Below are positions 5,144 to 5,884 of a stretch of DNA of 5,884 nt, one piece after another. The DNA is from Clostridia bacterium (GTDB lineage: Bacteria > Bacillota > Peptococcia > Peptococcales > SKKY01), in the NCBI GenBank assembly GCA_007123515.1, contig SKKY01000057.1:1-5884 (forward strand), given 5' to 3'. Positions within the stretch are counted from its first letter, which is position 1, and every line of letters starts with the position of its first letter. The position numbers were made by a program, and so were the translations under genes. The notes under the pieces were generated by a model that saw only the letters and a list, made by a program, of their open reading frames with translations, made no database searches and was not told the origin of the DNA.

Positions 5144-5884
5144 TTACTCTGATTTTGAAAGTGTGACCGAAGCCGGACTTATTTCAAGAATTTCAAGTCC
5201 ACTCGGTTGACTTGTCTGAACAATAAAGACATTACTGTCCTCTGAATAATTTCCGGCATCCACATACACCTGAAAAGAATCAACTGAAAAATCCCGGAAA
5301 TCAAGTTCTTCACCCCGAAGAAGAATACTGATTCTTCTGCTGTCGCTTGTTAGTTCCATTTCCTCAGGTATGTTTCTGATCACAAGCTCTTTTTCTATTC
5401 TATTTTCAATAATGTTTTTTTCAAAGATAACCGTTACACGAACATTCTCTTCATACGTTGAATTAATGTCCTGCGGAATTATCAGGGGTACTTCAGTCGA
5501 AATATCTTCAGAAGCATTAGTCAAATCTACGGCTTGCGTTTGTATTTCCCTAATCCTGTCAATATTCTCACTGGATCCGCTAATCCGAATAATTTCCGGA
5601 TCCACAATCACCCTTGATACAGAATAACCATATGAAGGAACGCCTACCACAGGAACCCTGACAGGAACTGATTTGCTTGGTTTATCTTCTATCACCGGAA
5701 CAAAGATATCAATAATATCCGGACTTACTGACAAAAGATCGAGATCAATCATTGGATTGTTTGTTCTGATCTGCGGCATAACTTTAAGCGACAAGCTCAT
5801 ATCGGCATTGTCAAGATTAACTTCAGCCGTTACATAGTCAATATGTTCAACCATTCTCCCCGGACCTTTAACTGTAACGTGGCT
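5144..5884 (-). CDS. cdaR: YbbR-repeat protein CdaR, N-terminus outside window
   Basis: The frame is open from the window edge to TAA at 5146-5144, giving 246 visible residues. The ATG at 5854 is internal, because the ten codons before it continue a YbbR-type strand (V-T-V-K-G-P, residues 3-8). I see the second half of one YbbR unit (1-66) and two full units (about 68-155 and 163-243), all beta-rich with alternating hydrophobics, the pattern V-x-P-x-x-I-x-x-x-G at 94-103, and no membrane segment. YbbR/CdaR proteins are anchored by an N-terminal helix, which would be upstream, and carry their repeats outside the cell, where they modulate the diadenylate cyclase CdaA. The gene precedes glmM by 25 nt, the standard cdaA-cdaR-glmM order. 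Repeat sequence is weakly conserved, so the call rests on both repeats and context. Confidence 0.9.
   Translation of the reverse strand, partial: SHVTVKGPGRMVEHIDYVTAEVNLDNADMSLSLKVMPQIRTNNPMIDLDLLSVSPDIIDIFVPVIEDKPSKSVPVRVPVVGVPSYGYSVSRVIVDPEIIRISGSSENIDRIREIQTQAVDLTNASEDISTEVPLIIPQDINSTYEENVRVTVIFEKNIIENRIEKELVIRNIPEEMELTSDSRRISILLRGEELDFRDFSVDSFQVYVDAGNYSEDSNVFIVQTSQPSGLEILEISPASVTLSKSE

Noticed and set aside
5852..5854. ATG at 5854 as the start of cdaR
   Set aside because: The frame is open through the window edge and the ten codons before it fit a YbbR strand, so the true start lies outside.
1..5884. General depletion of UACAU from this operon as toxin protection
   Set aside because: I count three on the sense strand and about four on the other strand, so there is no clear strand bias, and a by-eye count in 5.9 kb is too small.
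1..5884. Mobile elements, tRNA or rRNA genes, CRISPR arrays, riboswitches
   Set aside because: No transposase, terminal repeats, structured RNA signatures or spaced repeats are visible; the DNA is almost fully used by housekeeping genes.

Overview
The window looks like chromosomal DNA of a low- to moderate-GC Gram-positive bacterium, most likely a member of the Clostridia/Eubacteriales. The reasons are AT-leaning composition with strong GGAG-type ribosome binding sites, a gene order (cdaR-glmM, then acpS-nnrD-alr-endoAI-endoA) built from two clusters typical of Firmicutes, and a MazF toxin very close to Bacillus EndoA. I cannot name a genus. Every supported gene is on the minus strand, so transcription runs from high to low coordinates.

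Layout in transcription order. 5884-5144 is the 3' part of cdaR (YbbR repeats); the membrane-anchored N-terminus, and presumably cdaA (diadenylate cyclase), lie outside. 5118-3772 is glmM (phosphoglucosamine mutase). 3778-3341 is acpS (holo-ACP synthase), overlapping glmM by 7 nt. 3396-2521 is a stand-alone nnrD (NAD(P)HX dehydratase), overlapping acpS by 56 nt. 2501-1377 is alr (alanine racemase, GTG start). A 103-nt gap (1274-1376) carries a good sigma-A promoter and three copies of a 7-bp motif. 1273-1001 is a diverged EndoAI-like antitoxin, coupled by TAATG to endoA/mazF (1001-651). A Rho-independent terminator (630-603) ends this transcription unit. After it, 584-1 is the start of a secreted lipoprotein with a polysaccharide deacetylase (NodB) domain, cut by the window edge.

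Functionally this is mostly an envelope-precursor operon: GlmM feeds UDP-GlcNAc synthesis and is a known partner of the CdaA/CdaR c-di-AMP complex, Alr makes D-alanine, AcpS activates acyl carrier protein, and NnrD repairs damaged NAD(P)H. The toxin-antitoxin pair is both the tail of this operon and, through its own promoter, a separate unit. No gap exceeds 300 nt.

I see no wholly new system. The points most worth a second look are around the toxin-antitoxin pair: a diverged DNA-binding strand in the antitoxin, a repeated 7-mer at its promoter, an overlapping pair of UACAU sequences (the Bacillus EndoA cleavage site) directly after the toxin stop codon, and a possible promoter laid over the terminator so that its transcripts would escape it.
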